DNA from: Semisulcospira habei
Lineage: Eukaryota; Mollusca; Gastropoda; Semisulcospiridae
Direction of reading: 5' to 3'
DNA length: 64,000 bases
Assembly (NCBI GenBank): GCA_036245525.1
Contig: BTPG01000003.1
Location: 206,863,342 to 206,927,341, forward strand
Made by a program: the position numbers and the translations under genes
Part shown: positions 1 to 10,780 of the stretch, piece by piece
Position numbering within the stretch: position 1 is the first letter of the stretch
Layout of the letters: each line of letters begins with the position of its first letter
Notes under the pieces: model-generated
The model's input: the letters and a program-made list of their open reading frames with translations, nothing else
Database searches by the model: none
Told to the model about the DNA's origin: nothing

Positions 1-54
1 GAACCCCCGACGGTCCGCCCGAATTAACGGTGACACTTACTAGAGGAGAAAAAT

Positions 55-133
55 CCGATGCCGAAACCCGGTATCGAACCTTGCACCTTTAGCATTGGGG
101 GCAGGCGCCTTAACTACTACGCCATGGTCCGCC
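55..133 (-). repeat. tRNA-derived SINE head
   Basis: On the minus strand this stretch has both RNA polymerase III internal promoter boxes of a tRNA. Box A is TGGCGTAGTAG (114-124) and box B is GGTTCGATACC (70-80), and both fit their consensus exactly. The boxes are spaced as in a tRNA, and a D-arm-like region follows box A. The acceptor stem does not close and no CCA-adjacent discriminator is apparent, so I read it as the tRNA-like 5' part of a SINE, not a working tRNA. The SINE body would run toward position 1 and off the window. Confidence 0.6.
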
Positions 134-827
134 CTGTAGATGAGTCTTACATTTAGTTACAAGAAAATTACTTGTATTGCCCAGCCAACTTAGAAGTACT
201 TGACTTTTAGTTTAGACAACAAGTTAGTCTTTTTACGATTCCTTTCAGCATTTGTCTTCAGGACTTGCTAGTCTGGCAGAAGGACTGTCAGAGTTTCCAA
301 TAACAAGTAAATATTTTGAGCCGGAGTTGATCAAGAAAGGAGTCTATCCTTATGAGTACATTGATCACTGGGTTGTGTTTGAGGAAACGTCTCTGCCTCC
401 AAAAGAAATTTTATTCCACAGGATGTCAAACAATTGGTGACTACCACGACCAGTACTTAAAAGATAACATTTGCTTGCAGATATATTTGAACGTTCCTCG
501 CGCTGGGACCATATGGCGTTGAGGTGCATCCCCTGGGTGGTGGATAGGGGGTCCCTCGCGAGAGGGGTGCACCGAATGAAATAAGGTGCCGTGAACCAAC
601 ATGGTCTAAGGGAAGGTGACCCCGACAAAAAAAACCTGGTCCTCCTAGTAAAGGGGTTCGGCGTGGGGGTAGCTTCCCCACCCTGCAAAAAAGGAAATAG
701 GTACAAAAACGCTGACGAAAAGACAAACAGTAATTCCTTTCCTGGAGGAGAAGCACAGGACAGGAGTCGCTGGAGGTCTCTCGTCGACGGCCTATACCCG
801 GGTAGGGGTGACAGACGTAATTAAGTA

Positions 828-1625
828 CAGTGGAGTCCGCTTAACACGAATTTCTGGGGACACGGAAAATCACTTCGTGTTAAACGTATTTCGTGTTAAC
901 CAATATGGCCTCAACATTGATCACGGCCCTCAAAGAGAAAGTGTGTAAGAGATGCATGCGTGAATGAGTACGAGGTTAAAAGTGCACATTATTGTACTTT
1001 ATATGCATACCTTCAGCTCGCTAGGAAAACACAAGGAAACGTGTTCAGCTCACTTATTTAATGTAAAATCCATCAGGTAAAATCCATAGTAAGTTACAAT
1101 TCATCAGGTAAAAGCAACACAGACTGAAGTACAATCCCGCATCGGTAAAAGGATTGTGTTGGTACACGAATGATGCAACATGAATACAGTTCAGAAACGC
1201 TAGCCAATGAGAAGACGGATTACAACAGCCGAAGGCTATTCAGCCAATCACAGACTAGAGTTCGCTCTGATCTGTCATGTGTACTACACAGACTGTACAA
1301 AGAGAGAGCGACACGTGAATTGGTTTTCAGTGATTGGAATCTGTGTTCATGTGATGAATAATAGTGAAATTGCCCTGGTTGGGAACCGAAACCAGCTTCA
1401 TGTAAAGCGAAATTTCGTGTTAAGCATTTCGTATTATCAATAGTGAAATTGCCCTGGTTGGGAACCGAAACCAGCTTCATGTAAAGCGAAATTTCGTGTT
1501 AAGCATTTCGTATTATCAGTGAAATTTTAATACAGAATAAGAAGGCCGTTGGCCGGGAATGCAAAAACGGTTCGTGTTAACCGGAAATTCGTGTAAAGCG
1601 AGTTCGTGTTAACTGGACTCCACTG
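828..1625. mobile_element. TA-flanked MITE (mariner/Tc1-like ends)
   Basis: The terminal inverted repeats start CAGTGGAGTCC at both ends, then run into related TTAACACGAA motifs. The element is bounded by TA on each side (826-827 and 1626-1627), the duplication made by Tc1/mariner-type transposases. It is 798 bp with no plausible transposase, so it is non-autonomous. It interrupts the tail of the shortened LINE-A copy. Superfamily assignment rests only on TA and the inverted repeats. Confidence 0.75.
1360..1517 (+). repeat. 79-bp tandem duplication inside the TA MITE
   Basis: Two head-to-tail 79-bp units (1360-1438 and 1439-1517), essentially identical, each starting AATAGTGAAATTGCCCTGG. Their identity suggests a recent duplication within the MITE. 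Confidence 0.85.
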
Positions 1626-3264
1626 TAAGTAAGTATTTGAACGTTACCATGAAAAGGGACTGGCTAGCTACATAACTAGTCCTGGCATGACATCAGACGC
1701 ATTTTTAAAATCCATTAAGATACAGATAGGCTTGCTATCTGATCCAGCGATGGTTAACAGTGTGGAACGCAGTTTGAGTGGTGGCATAAGTATAGCAGCA
1801 AATAATTATGCCAAAGCTAACAACAAATATCTTGATGACTTTGACTCCTTATGGTCAAGGCCATATATTACACACCTTGACGCTAATAACCCTTATGGAT
1901 TCCTGATGACCAAGTTATTGCCCTTGAAAAACTTTTAACTGCATGATTTGTCACAGTGTGATATAACAGACTTAACAAACCGTATTATGGCTCATGATCA
2001 GAATGATGAGAAAGGTTGGATCTTTGAAGTCGACCTGGAGTACCAACACCATCTACATGATTACTATAATGATTATCTATTAGCAGTTGAAAAAATGTCT
2101 TTGACAGAAAAAAAGACACTAAACTTGTGCCGAATTTGAATGACAAACTCAATTATGTTTTTCACTATCGCCTACTGCAGTTTTACATCAGGCATGGGTT
2201 AGTACTAAAAAAAGTTTACAGAGGCATGCAATTTGATCAGTGTGTTTTTATAAAGAATTACATAATGAAGAACACAACCCTCTGTGCAAGGGACGGTAAC
2301 ACTGCATTTGACAAAAACTTCTTTAAGCTTGGCAAGACGATGGAAAATCCACATTACTGTAAAGATATGAGACTGGTCACAACTGAATCAGGCACAACTA
2401 AACTTACTGGCAAGCCACAATACACAGAGTATAAAGAGTTTCATTAGTCATTGCATGCAGTGATACTCCCCAAAAAAGTTTGTTGATCTCAACAAGTCAA
2501 TATTCATTGGTATGGCAATACTTGAATTGTCAAAATTATTGATGCTTGAATTCTACTATGATTATTTTAAACCAAAGTATCCTGACTGGCGTCTGCTATA
2601 CACCGATACAGATATGATCATAGATGTACCTACTGAAGACTTTTATAAAGACATGAAAACAGAGTTGCATGTGTATGACACGTCAGATTATTCTAAAGAT
2701 CACCCACTGTACAGCACACAAAACAAGAAAGTGCCTGGGAAGTTTAAGGATGAACTGAATGGAGTGCCTATAGTTGAGCACGTTGGACTGAGGTCAACAA
2801 TGTATTTCATACTGCATCAGAAGGGCAGTCAGTCTAAAGCAAAAGGTATTAAAAAAAGACATTGATAAAAGAAATAAAGAAATCCGACATAAACACTATA
2901 AGCAAATTTTAGATGGAGCACTAATGCCTGATTATCCAAACAAGACACTGAGATCAAATAAACATAATCTTGAAATGATTCAAACACATAAAAAGTCACT
3001 TGCAGTTGGAGACAAAAAATGAGTGTTTGACAGTAAAGAAAAGGCTTATGCACCTGAGCATTAACCAGCTTAAGATATCTGAAGACATTTGTGATGAACT
3101 GACTGATGAGCTGATTGATGAAATGGTTAAAAATGAATAACAGTGTCTGGTGAAATAATCTGTAATTCTTCTCTGACAAATGCCCTCAAAGGGGCAGGCT
3201 CATATAAATAATAAATAGATGGGTTAACACACAATAACAGGAACTTTTTTTTTTTTTTCTGTTG

Positions 3265-3716
3265 TAAACAGACTTAGGCCATATTGGATCAGTTGTCCAG
3301 CGCTTTACGTCATTCTTTGCCTCGCCGGGTTAATACAGATAGCTCACCTGCTTCATAAACAAACATAAGTCAGGCATAAGTGATGTTTGTGCTGTTTTTA
3401 GCCAGGTGTTTATTGTTTTTAATTTAATAGCATCTGCAGGTTTGAGGTGACCCTCATTATTCATTGCTTTTATCACAGGTGGTAATCTTCAGACCCACTC
3501 AGTGTTACGTGTGTCATGCATGAGTTCTTTAGAATACTGATAACTGAAAAGTCTCTCTGATAATTGTTGGTTACAGTTTTCAACAATAGCCTGTGATCTC
3601 TACTCACCTGGTATGTTGCATAGTACTAGCATGCTATGCTTCACAAATAATTGATTAACGCCACCTTTAAATTCACCACCATCATCGACCTGCACAAGTC
3701 TCGGATGTCTTAGACT
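3265..3716 (-). pseudogene. Polinton integrase, C-terminal half of catalytic core
   Basis: Minus-strand translation gives the retroviral-like integrase of Polintons from its second catalytic aspartate onward. VDDGGEFKG holds that Asp and AIVENCNQQL holds the catalytic Glu; a conserved stretch ending in IKAMN and PADAIKLK follows. In-frame stops occur between the Asp and Glu motifs (after IPGE), after TEWV and near the 3' end, so it is dead. The N-terminal half is at 5771-6000. The 2-kb Penelope-like element between the halves interrupted a once continuous gene. Confidence 0.75.
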
Positions 3717-4555
3717 AGAGGACCCCGACTATAAATCAATGCAAAGAAGTACCCAACGGAGAAAGAAACACGCTTAGAAAAGACGGGTACAACACAATTT
3801 ATTAATATTTCGGGTAAATACCCTTTGTCAAAATAGACAAACAAACAAACAGAGAGATTAGCCGCTACTTATCTTCATTGGCAGAAGGAATGTGGCAATT
3901 GAAGGAGGTGACGTAAAATAAAATAAAAGAAAAGGAAGAACAAAAGTGCGGAAAAAGTAAAAATGACGTCAATGAAAAATCGTAAGAGAGAGACTCGGAA
4001 AGAACCTGAACACGAGAGACAAGAGTATGTGCAAGCACGTGCAGGAGCAAGCGAAAGAAAAGGCGTGTAGATGAGGCCAGAGAAAGAGAGAGAGAGAGAA
4101 AGAGAGAGAACGAACGGGGATTACCCTTGGGCACGAAGTAGGCTGAGTGTCTAATACACAAAGCCTGCTAAACACCAACCCGAAGGCAAACTTTATATCA
4201 CCTTCAAGTTGAGGACTACCTCGGGGAAAAACGGGAGGACCCCGGGAAAAAAAACCAGCATTTAGCACGGTACACAACAAGGAATAAGTCATGAAAACAA
4301 AGCAAAAAATCAAATTCAGTAAGAGAATAATTAGGTATAAGTGGAGAGTAGGTAGTTGTAAAACCGTCTTCAAGGGTAACTAAAAAAATAATAATAAAAA
4401 TAATAAGGGGGGAGAGAGAGAGAGAGAGACGGGGGCGGGGGTGGGTGGGTGGGGGGGAAAGGAAGGGGAAGAAAGGAAAAGGAAAAAGCGTAAAGAGAGA
4501 AAGAGAAGAGGGCTAGAGAGAAGTGTTAAGTGGGGGAAGAAAGAGGGAGAGAGGT

Positions 4556-4558
<3 letters not shown>

Positions 4559-4630
<72 letters not shown>
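4559..4630. repeat. (GA)n microsatellite
   Basis: An uninterrupted GA dinucleotide tract of about 70 bp sits inside a purine-rich stretch (4390-4650). It lies in the 3' region of the Penelope-like element. The Arg/Glu-rich and Ser/Leu-rich reading frames across it come from the repeat and are not genes. Confidence 0.9.
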
Positions 4631-4637
<7 letters not shown>

Positions 4638-4993
4638 AAAAAAGGGGGGGGGGTGGGATGGGGGCGGAAGACAACCAGCCAGAGCCACCAGCCCCACCCA
4701 ACAAGCACCCACCAGCTCACAGAAAAACACACAGGACCACAACAAGACGACCACATACATCCCCAAGGGATGCACACGAACGCCCCGCCCCAAAACCGCG
4801 TATTACTCCGTGAGCCGCAGACCGGGCGCCCGACAGGGAAGGGCAAGGGATCCAACTAAACGTTCGGCCAGCGCTGAGAAAGTCCCCAAGGGAAATGTAC
4901 AAATCAACCAGCGCCAACCTCACCTAACAGGTTAGTGAGTAGTAAAACAGTGAGGTAAAGGTACAGTTAGCAGACACAAGAAAGGTAAAAAAT

Positions 4994-5755
4994 GTTAGTC
5001 TTTCATATTCATCCCGAGTGGCGCCACAGTGCCCAGTTTATTAATTAGAAATTTTTCACGGTCTTTCCTGACCCAGACAGTACTGGCTTGCATAAGCCAG
5101 AGGCCTTTAACCCGAATGTCCGAGACGGAGTGGTCGGCCTGATTGAAATGTCGTCCGACCGGTCTGTTGTACTGTTACTTGACAGACTGAAGATGTTCTT
5201 TGAAACGGTCGTTGATGGTTCTTTCCTCTCTCCAACATAGAGTTGGCCGCATTTCACACAGGAGATGACATAAATCACGTTGGTGGTTTGACACGTGAAG
5301 TATCTGTCTATGTTGAATTTGTAACGTGGACCATTCACCACGGTGGAAGGGCAAATAAAAGGACACGTCTTGCAATTAGGAACATTGCACGGAGTGGAGC
5401 CGGAGGGTCTGGTGGTATGACGAGGCTTGAGAGTAGAGCGAACAAGCATGTCCCGCAAATTAATATCCCTCTTGAAAGCTACCAACGGAGGTTCAGAAAA
5501 GATAGCAGCAGATTCTTGACTGGATGACAAAAGACCCCAGTTAGAAAGAAGGATTTTACGAACCGGATTGGTGTGGGGATGGTAGATCATGGTTACGATA
5601 GGCCTGTCTATCAGCGGTAGGTTTAGTCTGCAGTGTACTCGCGCGACTAAGTTTTTGAACCGTTTGGAGAGATCCTTGAACAACAGTATGTGGGTAATGT
5701 CTGTCGATGAAAAATCCAGCCATTTCTTTGGATTGAACATCTTACACGCTTGGCA
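4994..5755 (-). pseudogene. Penelope-like GIY-YIG endonuclease region, frameshifted
   Basis: The protein runs from a linker that follows the reverse transcriptase, through PPLVAFKRDINLRDMLVR, a cysteine cluster (CNVPNCKTCPFIC) and the GIY-YIG-like segment VIYVISCVKCGQLYVGE. Right after VGE the frame shifts: the expected R-x(3)-R-FKEHL motif is found one frame over (about 5175-5215). The tail resembling REKFLINKLG lies in a further frame and ends at 4994. In the family this nuclease nicks target DNA for reverse transcription. This copy is inactive. Confidence 0.75.
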
Positions 5756-5770
5756 GTCACCTTTTTGGTC

Positions 5771-6000
5771 TGGATTTTTTAGAAATCAATGATAATGCTG
5801 CAGCTACAGTACTAGCATTTTTGTCAGTTATAGGTTCAGCATCCTTGAACTTCGATGCAATGTTGACAACAGTCAGTGCATACTTGTATCCCTTTTTTTT
5901 TCTTTTTTTTTTTTTGTATGAGGAAGAAACAATAGATCCATTTGGTGCTGTCATTAAGGGTGATGTTTTCCAAGTGTGGTCATATTTTTTTTTTTTCAAA
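5771..6000 (-). pseudogene. Polinton integrase, N-terminal part of catalytic core
   Basis: Minus-strand frame containing KYALTVVNIASKF and NASTVAAALSLI, which match the start of the Polinton/retroviral integrase core. The first catalytic Asp of the D-D-E triad normally sits in the T-V-x-D-x-A-S pattern; here it is Asn (TVVN), a lost catalytic residue. A lysine-rich, poly(A)-encoded run precedes the motif. The gene continues across the Penelope-like insertion at 3716-3265. Confidence 0.7.
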
Positions 6001-6771
6001 AGTTAGTAAAGAGGAGAGTAAGAACAAAATGAGGCATCAGAATGAAGCTGCAGAGAAACTATATTTGGTGAAGGTGTAAAGTTATGTTCAATCTTGTGAA
6101 TGTAATTAAATTTGTGCCAAAACTCGGCTCAGTTTGTAAAAATTGGCTTATTTTCTATTGGAATAGTTAACAGCAGATAAAAGTCATCTAGTGTAGTCAT
6201 TTTTAGCTTACAGAAGCTGTATTTGATTGCATGAGATAAAAAATGAGAACAACATTAGGTACTCCAAGCCTTCTTTGCATGACTAAGCGTGACCCAAATT
6301 TCACCCATTTTCCATCACTGACTTTAACCAAAATACGCTGCATATATCAATAAAATGTATACTGGGTTGTAGTATGGTGTCTACTCTTTGTGTTCATGTG
6401 TGTGCTTATTTTTACATGTTTAGTACTTTATGCGTGTTTTACTGGCGTATCTATTGTTCATGACTTGCCGCGGCGGCACAGCGTGCGCGCGTTGTTCACA
6501 GCACACATCGGCTTTTCAATCGCCTTGCGTGTCGCGTCGAAGCGACACAGGCTAAAAATAGCTAGCCAGTTAGGTAGAGTGGAGCTAGCCCTTCATTTTC
6601 GTATAATTTATTTTTGCATACGATCACGGGAACATATTCAAATTTCAAGTAGAAAAGTTTCAATGTAATATTCTCACTCTTCTACAAAACAGACAGGAGC
6701 GAAAAATATATGCCTAAAATTGTCAATCATTTTTCTATATTATTGCAAAGTTTCGTATATATATTCATTAC
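6001..6771. other. AT-rich spacer, edge of dispersed repeat Y
   Basis: No convincing gene. It may include the worn end of the Polinton. From about 6755 the sequence matches repeat Y (see 20836-21165). Confidence 0.5.
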
Positions 6772-6989
6772 TTTGAGGACTCTCACAGAGCTAGCCTTAA
6801 GGACAAGCGGCTCAGGAGAAAAAACAGAGATGCCGCAGCTCAGAACCCTGTCTATACATTCCCTTGCAGCCACTGCGGTCGAACCTGCCTGTCTCGGATT
6901 GGCCTCCGCAGCCACGAACAAGCCTGCAGACGTCGTGGGCAACTCCTATAAAATCTTCGTTCGCGAAGTCAAGCCAAGAAAGAGAGAAG
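6772..6989 (+). mobile_element. LINE-B 3' fragment with C2H2 zinc-finger end
   Basis: A 5'-truncated copy of LINE family B, about 218 bp. It starts inside the C-terminal region of the reverse transcriptase ORF (FEDSHRASLKDKR-type sequence in copies 2 and 4) and contains the C-terminal zinc finger with pattern C-x2-C-x(n)-GL-x2-H-x3-C (FPCSHCGRTCLSRIGL). The empty site exists in the window: at 20843-20870 the flanks join as ATTACTTTGACTCCGCATG with no LINE. Confidence 0.8.
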
Positions 6990-7036
6990 AAATGACTCCG
7001 CATGCGAAGCAAAAGAGCGCACACGCTGCCTCTGTG

Positions 7037-9586
7037 GGTCACGGTATACATTTAAATTGGGAAGTTCAGGCAGTAAGAGGTCCCGTGTTTTTAAAAATAA
7101 TTTTTGCCTTGTTTGAAAATTTGCAGTTGGGCTGAATGTGGGAATTTGCTGGAAATTTGTGCTTAGCTGAGAGGAGACATGTTTGGTGCTTTGATTCATA
7201 CCATCCTGAGCTTATCCAGTGGACATTTGTGGGCCTATGTTGAGTTGCCTTTGGCGTAGTGATTTGAGGGGCACGCTGATTTCAGCTGTGCTTGGGTGTG
7301 GGGTTGGTAAGGAACCAGTTTCATAGCCAAGAAATGAGACGGGTCATGTGCTGTTTTTTTTGGTATTTTATGCATGGCAAATGTGCAGCTGGTGGACGGT
7401 AGTGCTTTTTAGGGAATTGAACAATTAGGGGATGACTGGGATTGACTAAGGCTAAGAGACTGGACAGTACGGAAACACCACTGTGGTCCGTGGCCTGTCA
7501 GGTGCACCACATGCCATGTGACATAGACCGGAAACTGGTTTAGTGTAACCAGATCAATGAGTTTGGATGGTTGCAGTTGGAAAAGTAAGAAAATCATGAA
7601 AAATTTTTAATTTTGCCAAAAAATCGCTGTGCATGCAGTTTATAGGCGTTTTGGCATGTTTTGCGTGGCAACACCCTGTTTACCTGCACTGTGAGCTAGG
7701 TTTAGTGTGTTTGCTCATTTATTTTTTGTCTTACAGGTAGTCATGAGTCTTTCCTTCGACCATGAGCTGTGACCTTTGACCTTGACCTTGAAAGGGGTGG
7801 GGTTTGGGGTGTTCAGTTTGATAAATGCGTTAAAAAAAATTCACTCTTTCAGTTTTTGAAGTTGTGTGGGGTGGGTGTAGGGTGGGGTGGGCAGGGGTTT
7901 GGGTTGGAGGCCGGGGGGAGGGGGGGGAGGGGAGAGGGGGGGGGTTGGGGGCTTAAGGTCAAAGGTTAAGATAAAAACTACAATGAAACAGTGTTAGCAT
8001 GTGCATTTCATCAGACAGCTGACCTCAGAGTGAAATAAGCGGCCAAAATAATGTGACCTGCAGAAGTGTTATTTTGCATGGTACTGCTACACTGGTTGCA
8101 TCTGAGGTGTCATTCTGCTGTGATTGTCATGAGGGATGTCTCTGGTGTCTATTCTAAGCCAAACACAAGCACTTGTACACTGAGTAAAGCTCATTTGAGT
8201 GCATTGTTATGGGACCAGCAGTTGCAGGCACCAGTACAGGGTTTTACAGGAGTGTTGACAAGTTTGGCACACACATGCCTACTACATCTGCAAGATGAGC
8301 TGAGGTGTTTTGAGACTCTGACAAGTGTGTTTTATATAAAAATGAACTGTACATAACCATTTTTCTATGCTACCTCCTAAATCAGCACTCCAGACACTAA
8401 TTAGTGTATGCGGCGTGTCTCGCGTAGCATAGTTTTGGTTGTTTTGTGTAGTCTTTTTCCTGTGGGATAGCTCAATAGACTTAATGTTTAAATTGCAGAG
8501 CTGTTTCATGACCCCTTTTGCCTAGGGAAAGATTGCCAGCAGCACATAGGGCATGGCAGCTGGTTACAGGCCTCTTCCAGCTTGTTGTCACCAGACAACA
8601 GGGTCAATGAGGATGCCTGGGTGTTGTCTTTTGGGCTGCCCTAAGATACACAAGGAAATGGCCTTGGGTCTGAAAGCTCATTTTTCATCAGTGTCAGTGT
8701 CATGGTAACTGTTTTAAGTTGTCCAGCCCACCAGAAGTCAGTTTGACTGTATTGCATGCGTGTGTAAACTTGGAAAAACAGAAAAAGTAGGGTGGTAGGC
8801 AATGGAAAAATATGAAAAAAAAAAACACTTTCATGTGCCTGTGTCTCAAATGCAACATTTCTGAAGATCAGATATATTACTTGATGTACATGCCAATTTT
8901 GGAGGCATTCTGACCATATCTAGGCTGTTTTTCATGGCATCAGATATGCATGATCCAACACGTCAGCAGCGTTGTGAACGCCACATCAAGGCACTTCACA
9001 TAATGGGCCATAACATACAGATGCAGCAACGTTCAAGGGTGTCACTTTGGATTTGACTTAGCTATTGTCTAAGGGTTGCACTGATGGCAGATTGAATGGT
9101 GTTCAGGTGGGACAAGTGTCTCTGACAGGTCACGGTATACATTTAAATTGGGAAGTTCAGGCAGTAAGAGGTCCCGTGTTTTTAAAAATAATTTTTGCCT
9201 TGTTTGAAAATTTGCAGTTGGGCTGAAAGTGGGAATTTGCTGGAAATTTGTGGTTAGCTGAGAGGAGACATGTTTGGTGCTTTGATTCATACCATCCTGA
9301 GCTTATCCAGTGGACATTTGTGGGCCTATGTTGAGTTGCCTTTGGCGTAGTGATTTGAGGGGCACGCTGATTTCAGCTGTGCTTGGGTGTGGGGTTGGTA
9401 AGGAACCAGTTTCATAGCCAAGAAATGAGACGGGTCATGTGCTGTTTTTTTTGGTATTTTATGCATGGCAAATGTGCAGCTGGTGGGCGGTAGTGCTTTT
9501 TAGGGAATTGAACAATTAGGGGATGACTGGGATTGACTAAGGCTAAGAGACTGGACAGTACGGAAACACCACTGTGGTCCGTGGCC
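7037..9586 (+). mobile_element. Element X, copy 1: 459-bp direct terminal repeats
   Basis: A 2,550-bp unit with direct repeats at its ends (7037-7495 and 9128-9586, 459 bp each, nearly identical) around 1.63 kb of non-coding DNA. It begins GGTCACGG and ends CCGTGGCC, an imperfect 8-bp inverted match. It is flanked by a 4-bp duplication TGTG (7033-7036 and 9587-9590), which the empty site in repeat Y near 20890 supports. The interior starts TGTCAG and ends CTGACA. The ends are not the TG...CA of LTR retrotransposons, and neither a tRNA primer site nor a polypurine tract stands out. A near-identical inverted copy is at 37405-39953 and a worn third copy at 29393-35002. Class unknown; a non-autonomous LTR-like or other terminal-repeat element is possible. 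Confidence 0.8.
7766..7796 (+). promoter_or_regulatory. Tandem TGACCTT half-sites in element X
   Basis: Three adjacent TGACCTT/GACCTTGA motifs precede a G-rich tract. TGACCT is the complement of AGGTCA, the nuclear-receptor half-site. The same array occurs in X2 (about 39190-39215) and, slightly shortened, in X3 (about 29947-29970). That these motifs bind a receptor is inference. Confidence 0.35.
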
Positions 9587-9860
9587 TGTGTACGAGCTAA
9601 CGCGTGTTCGGAGAATGGCGTGCACAAACGATAGCGAGGCTGTAGTTGTACTATGTGCTTCGGCTAATATATATCGTCAGATTTAGCCAATCTACCGACT
9701 TCAGATGAAAATATCGATATGTAATATCATTTTTTGATTGATCTGTACATTGCTAGGTTTTAGATTTGCTTTCAATTGTATTCAAAGTGTTTCCTTTGAG
9801 CAAGCAGCGGTGCTGTCTTGCGAGGTAAACAAAGCGTGTTGGGTTATCATTGGAAATACT

Positions 9861-10780
9861 GAATATAATTTTCTCTTTCATAAGAAAGTATGAATTAAAC
9901 ATTATTACTTTTATAAAAGATGTTAAGGTACGTTTATATTTAAGTCATTATCTTCTGGCGGTCGTAGACTTTGAGATATAGTTATTTTTGTGAAGTCACG
10001 TGACCTGCGTGTTTTTCGTCTGCTACTAGTACTACAGTGTGATGAAGAACTTTCACTTTGAGATCAGTGTGTAGTTTTCTGTCCGTGATTTGTATGGACA
10101 AGCAAATTTCACGCAAGTCTTAAAATTATAATCCAACAATTTAAATAGTTGAAATTGCTGGTGATCAATTTTGTGTTGTTTGTCAATTTTTTTGTTTTAT
10201 TTTATTTTTTAGGGGGAAGGGGGGGGGGGGGGGTGGGGGGGGGGGGGGGTGGGGGGGGGGGTGATGACCAAAAAAAAATCTCTTTGTTTGTAGTCTATCC
10301 TGTTCCATTATTCAGATCTCATTATCCTGATCATTGTGATGTTTAAATGATGTTTCTATCTTAATTACAACCCAAGATATGATCTTTCTTGTTTGTAAAT
10401 TTTCAGCCATCAAAATCAGTGATTTTACTAAGTTTGAGGATCATTTTCTGCAAGATGCCCTTGTTCAAGAGCCTCGAAAAAAAACTAGGCTGTCACAGAT
10501 TACTAAAAAGAGTTGATTGTAGCAGAATTTAGTATCATTATCACTGTAAGGTTGGTTCTGTGAAATTCCAAAAATGCCAAATCATTCAATTTTCACTGTC
10601 GCCAAAAGTCGTGCAAAAAAACCAAACAAATTAATTCATAACTTTTGATCTAAATGTCCCATTATTTTCAACTTGATATCATTGGAATTAGAAAAATGAG
10701 ACCTATCTGAAAAACATATTTACAAATGTGATCATGTAACTTAAAAAATCACTTTGGAGTACCTAAATTAACATTGCAGT
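9861..10780. other. AT-rich spacer with a 50-bp G tract
   Basis: No gene seen. It holds a poly(G) run interrupted by a few T residues at 10211-10261, followed by A8. A glycine-rich frame across the run is an artefact. Confidence 0.6.

Larger units (their letters stand above)
496..1633 (+). mobile_element. Internally deleted LINE-A copy with 12-bp target duplication
   Basis: A LINE-A derivative inserted into the Polinton polymerase. It begins with the same 5' leader as the full-length LINE-A copies (compare the reverse strand of 34200-34443 and 18610-18855). At about 750 it jumps directly to the last 80 bp of the LINE-A open reading frame (the EAQDRSRWRSLVDGLYPGR region) and ends in a (GTAA)n tail. 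Nearly all of the endonuclease and reverse transcriptase is missing. The target duplication TATTTGAACGTT is exact (484-495 and 1634-1645), so the shortened form was itself mobilised or was deleted after insertion. Without the nested MITE the element is about 340 bp, SINE-sized. Confidence 0.85.
228..3064 (+). pseudogene. Polinton/Maverick-type DNA polymerase B, broken
   Basis: Remnant of a protein-primed family-B DNA polymerase, the enzyme that copies Polinton/Maverick elements. The 5' piece (228-440) carries the family's GVYPYEY signature. After a 1.1-kb insertion the frame resumes near 1665 with the region before the palm, the palm motif DANNPYG (about 1879) and a degenerate motif B ending in GKTMEN (about 2337). 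The catalytic YTDTD motif lies at 2599-2613, in place of the usual YxDTDS. Reading shifts or stops occur near 440, 1936, 2139, 2446 and 2865, and an in-frame stop lies in the C-terminal tail near 3020, so it cannot make a full enzyme. It faces the minus-strand integrase remnant, as expected for pieces of one Polinton. Exonuclease motifs would lie upstream and are not seen. Confidence 0.85.
3717..5770 (-). mobile_element. Penelope-like retroelement, 5'-truncated
   Basis: This DNA separates the two halves of the Polinton integrase and contains the C-terminal part of a Penelope-like ORF with a GIY-YIG-type endonuclease (4994-5755). The rest (3717-4990) is its 3' region, including the motif TTATTAATATTTCGGGT near 3801 and a long GA repeat. 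The reverse transcriptase is absent, so the copy is 5'-truncated. Boundaries come from where integrase coding stops and restarts. A clean target duplication is not seen; a shared GTCT at the edges may be chance. Confidence 0.7.
6755..9860 (+). repeat. Dispersed repeat Y, copy a (interrupted)
   Basis: Three pieces (6755-6771, 6990-7036 and 9587-9860) line up without gaps against 20836-21165. They are separated in this copy by the LINE-B fragment and by element X1. Y has no reading frame I recognise. Its unfilled copy fixes the edges of both insertions. Confidence 0.7.

Noticed and set aside
55..133. Functional tRNA gene (and likewise 25080-25140)
   Set aside because: Promoter boxes are present but the acceptor stem does not pair and the 3' end continues into SINE-like sequence.
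3181..3215. Rho-independent-like terminator after the polymerase remnant
   Set aside because: A weak GCCC/GGGC pairing in an animal genome; no reason to expect a bacterial-type terminator.
4380..4935. Arg/Glu-rich and Ser/Leu-rich reading frames of 60-160 codons
   Set aside because: Produced by the (GA)n tract in every frame; no domain and no conservation.
7037..9586. Element X as a normal LTR retrotransposon
   Set aside because: Repeats do not start TG or end CA, a 4-bp flank is seen in only one copy, and primer site, polypurine tract and any gag/pol are missing.
10149..10346. Glycine-rich small protein
   Set aside because: It is the translation of a poly(G) run.
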